From contig JBBRSC010000143.1 of assembly GCA_038245795.1 (NCBI GenBank), positions 1 to 8,653 on the forward strand: a stretch of 8,653 bases of DNA, given 5' to 3'. The notes under the pieces were generated by a model. That model was given only the letters and a program-made list of their open reading frames with translations. It searched no databases and was not told the origin of the DNA. Source of the stretch: JBBRSC01 sp038245795 (GTDB lineage: Bacteria > Actinomycetota > Acidimicrobiia > Acidimicrobiales > Microtrichaceae). Positions 7,306-8,653 of the stretch are shown one piece after another. Each line of letters begins with the position of its first letter. The stretch's first letter is position 1. Position numbers and translations under genes: made by a program.

Positions 7306-8217
7306 TCAGGGTGCGACAGCGATGGGCGTACCGCGGTAGCAGCCGACCGTGTAGGGGTAGGCCCGGGTGGCGACGTAGTGGTACATGTTCACGGTCTGGC
7401 CGTCCCATTGCACGGGAGATGTCGTGCCGTGGCATTCGTCGAGATCGGCGTTGGTCAGCTCCACCCCATTGGAGTCGAGTGGACCGAAGATTCCGAACCC
7501 GTCGATGGCGTAACCGATGAGATTGGAGCTGTTGGCGCCCGGCAGACAATCCGAGATGGAGTGGTAGTGGTAGTGACCCTGTTGTTGGGGGTGCCCACCG
7601 CAGGTGTCCTGCGCCTCGTGAGCAACGGCGTCGCGTCCGCCACCGTCGAGGCCGTTGAAGATGGGTACGCCATCGAGCGCCACGCCGATCATTCCGAGGC
7701 CCGTGCACGACGTGATCGCCGCTGTTGTCGGGTTGCTCGGCAGCGAGAACGAGATGGTGTGCGCACCGATCGAATTGGGATTGGCGTCGTAGGCGTGGAC
7801 CGGATCCGAGACCTGGATCGGGAACACCCCCGTCGTGAATCCCACGGGGAGGCCATTGCCGCTGACAACCCGACTCGAGCCGGCCAACGTCAATGAAAAT
7901 GCCGCCGCTGGCCACGACACAGCACCGGAGACCGTGAGCTTCTGAGTCGAGTCCCACGTGCCGTTGGCACGCAGCCACGGCGGCGTGCCCGTGCCACCCG
8001 GGCCGTTGAACGCGGCCTGGCAGGAATAGATCTCGCCGCGCTGAGGGGTGTTGCTGATGTGGTAGTCACCCAGCGGGAGGTTCGTAGGATCGAGCGGATT
8101 GCCGGCACTGTTGTCGACCGGCGAACCAATGGTTCCGCCCCCACCCGGGGGGCCACCCGGTGCGCAGCTGCCCAGCACGAGAGCAATCGGAATCAACAGA
8201 ACGGCGCGACGGAACAT
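7306..8217 (-). CDS. YHYH-domain exported lipoprotein
   Basis: This 303-residue protein has a short lipoprotein signal: MFRR, a hydrophobic core, then lipobox LGSC with Cys18. A Gly/Pro-rich tether follows (about 19-40). The C-terminal half is the YHYH family (named for its motif; function not established). It shows GVALDGVPIFNGLD at 178-191, D-x-C-GGHP at 204-210, GHYHYHS at 214-220, GYAIDGFGIFGPLD at 235-248, DLDECHG at 258-264, MYHYVAT at 278-284 and PYTVGCYRG at 288-296. Six Cys besides the lipidated one (66, 171, 206, 224, 262, 293) suit three disulfides in an exported protein. The His/Asp clusters suggest metal binding, which is inference. The ATG at 8217 places the signal peptide correctly. 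It is first in a same-strand run with the two-component genes, so it may supply or modify their signal. Confidence 0.9.
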   Translation of the reverse strand: MFRRAVLLIPIALVLGSCAPGGPPGGGGTIGSPVDNSAGNPLDPTNLPLGDYHISNTPQRGEIYSCQAAFNGPGGTGTPPWLRANGTWDSTQKLTVSGAVSWPAAAFSLTLAGSSRVVSGNGLPVGFTTGVFPIQVSDPVHAYDANPNSIGAHTISFSLPSNPTTAAITSCTGLGMIGVALDGVPIFNGLDGGGRDAVAHEAQDTCGGHPQQQGHYHYHSISDCLPGANSSNLIGYAIDGFGIFGPLDSNGVELTNADLDECHGTTSPVQWDGQTVNMYHYVATRAYPYTVGCYRGTPIAVAP

Positions 8218-8345
8218 GATGGGAGTGTCGCACGTCTGGTGTTGCGCTGGCGTAAACGAGCGGTCGTACGTGAACTGGAGAGCGTGCCGAGATCCGGCCC
8301 TACATCACCGAGATGAAATGAGCAGCTGGCCGTAACCTTGGTCGC
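8218..8345. promoter_or_regulatory. Divergent intergenic region between YHYH lipoprotein and DUF998 genes
   Basis: These 128 bp separate two genes read away from each other, so both promoters are expected here. For the DUF998 gene a plausible -10 box is visible (separate entry). For the lipoprotein operon I see neither a convincing -10/-35 pair nor a Shine-Dalgarno sequence just before the ATG at 8217. The bases GACACT at 8224-8229 (minus strand) sit at leaderless -10 distance but match the consensus poorly. No clear direct-repeat operator for an OmpR-type regulator stands out by eye. Confidence 0.5.
8333..8338 (+). promoter_or_regulatory. Candidate -10 box (TAACCT) for a leaderless DUF998 transcript
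   Basis: TAACCT fits the TAnnnT actinobacterial -10 pattern. It ends seven bases before the GTG start at 8346, so transcription would begin at or next to the first base of the start codon. No Shine-Dalgarno sequence precedes that GTG, which agrees with a leaderless mRNA. No matching -35 element is evident. Confidence 0.42.
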
Positions 8346-8653
8346 GTGATCCATCCCATCGTCCAGCCAAATCCGACCGAGGCGCTCTCGAGGGGGTGGT
8401 CCCGCGCGGCGCTCGCCGGGATCGCTGGCGTGGGTGGCTTCATCGGGGCGTGGGCGACGGCCGGGGCGATTCGGGACAGCTACTCGCCCGTCCACGATGC
8501 CATCAGCCAATTGGCCGCCATCGATGCTCCGAATCGGCACTGGATGACCGCCGGATTCGTGGCCTTCGGTGTGGGTGTTCCGATCTACGCACAGGCGCTG
8601 CGGCGAGCACTCCCGGGACCGGCCTGGATCACGGCCACGCTCACCGGGCTGTC
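8346..8653 (+). CDS. DUF998-family integral membrane protein (3' end outside window)
   Basis: This frame is not closed in the window; 102 complete codons are present. It starts at GTG 8346, the first start codon after an in-frame TGA at 8319-8321. After a short polar N-terminus, a first membrane helix covers about residues 21-42. Then comes RDSYSPVHDAISQLAAIDAPNR (43-64), split here as RDSYSPVHD and AISQLAAID. A second helix covers about 67-86, and a third begins near residue 93. The Y-S-P-x-x-x-x-I-S-x-L-x-A loop between helices 1 and 2 is the hallmark of the DUF998 family of small multi-helix membrane proteins, whose function is not settled. It is divergent from the lipoprotein operon. The family call rests on this N-terminal half only. 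Confidence 0.82.
   Translation, partial: MIHPIVQPNPTEALSRGWSRAALAGIAGVGGFIGAWATAGAIRDSYSPVHDAISQLAAIDAPNRHWMTAGFVAFGVGVPIYAQALRRALPGPAWITATLTGL

Noticed and set aside
6837..7520. 227-codon plus-strand open frame
   Set aside because: It spans the antisense of both the regulator and the lipoprotein and ignores their boundary. It has no motif.
8193..8540. 115-codon minus-strand open frame across the divergent intergenic region
   Set aside because: It covers the start regions of both the lipoprotein and DUF998 genes, has no motif, and conflicts with the DUF998 signature on the + strand.

Overview
The window (8653 bp) is GC-rich chromosomal DNA that looks actinobacterial, possibly Acidimicrobiia-like. 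The reasons are high GC, GTG starts, an LAXTG-type (class E) sorting signal and a probable leaderless start. The class-level placement is an impression, not something proved here. Five protein genes fill almost all of it. There are no RNA genes, insertion sequences or CRISPR arrays that I can support, and no gene-free stretch above 130 bp.

Region 1 (1-5424, +): the C-terminal 1807 residues of a giant secreted surface protein whose start lies before the window. It is a string of twelve DUF11-type (B_ant_repeat / isopeptide-forming) beta domains of roughly 125-155 residues. It ends in an LAWTG sortase motif, one membrane helix and an Arg-rich tail. Eleven of the twelve domains keep a Lys/Asp/Asn set compatible with an intramolecular isopeptide bond, and the same eleven each carry exactly two cysteines.

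Region 2 (5311-8217, -): three genes in one direction, in the order YHYH-domain lipoprotein, OmpR/PhoB-family response regulator, HAMP-containing sensor histidine kinase. The gap is 22 bp between the first two, and the kinase start overlaps the regulator stop (GTGATG). This looks like one operon for envelope sensing. The kinase 3' end runs 114 bp into the surface-protein gene in exact codon register, so the kinase tail is the antisense image of the sorting signal and membrane anchor.

Region 3 (8218-8653): a 128-bp divergent intergenic region, then the start of a DUF998-family membrane protein on the + strand, cut by the window end.

Working picture (inference): a wall-anchored adhesin or stalk-like protein sits convergently against a two-component system that carries its own exported YHYH lipoprotein. 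All products act at the cell envelope. The sequence does not show that the regulator controls the surface protein. The most distinctive points are the codon-aligned antisense overlap, the lipoprotein/two-component operon, and the repeated cross-link chemistry of the surface protein.
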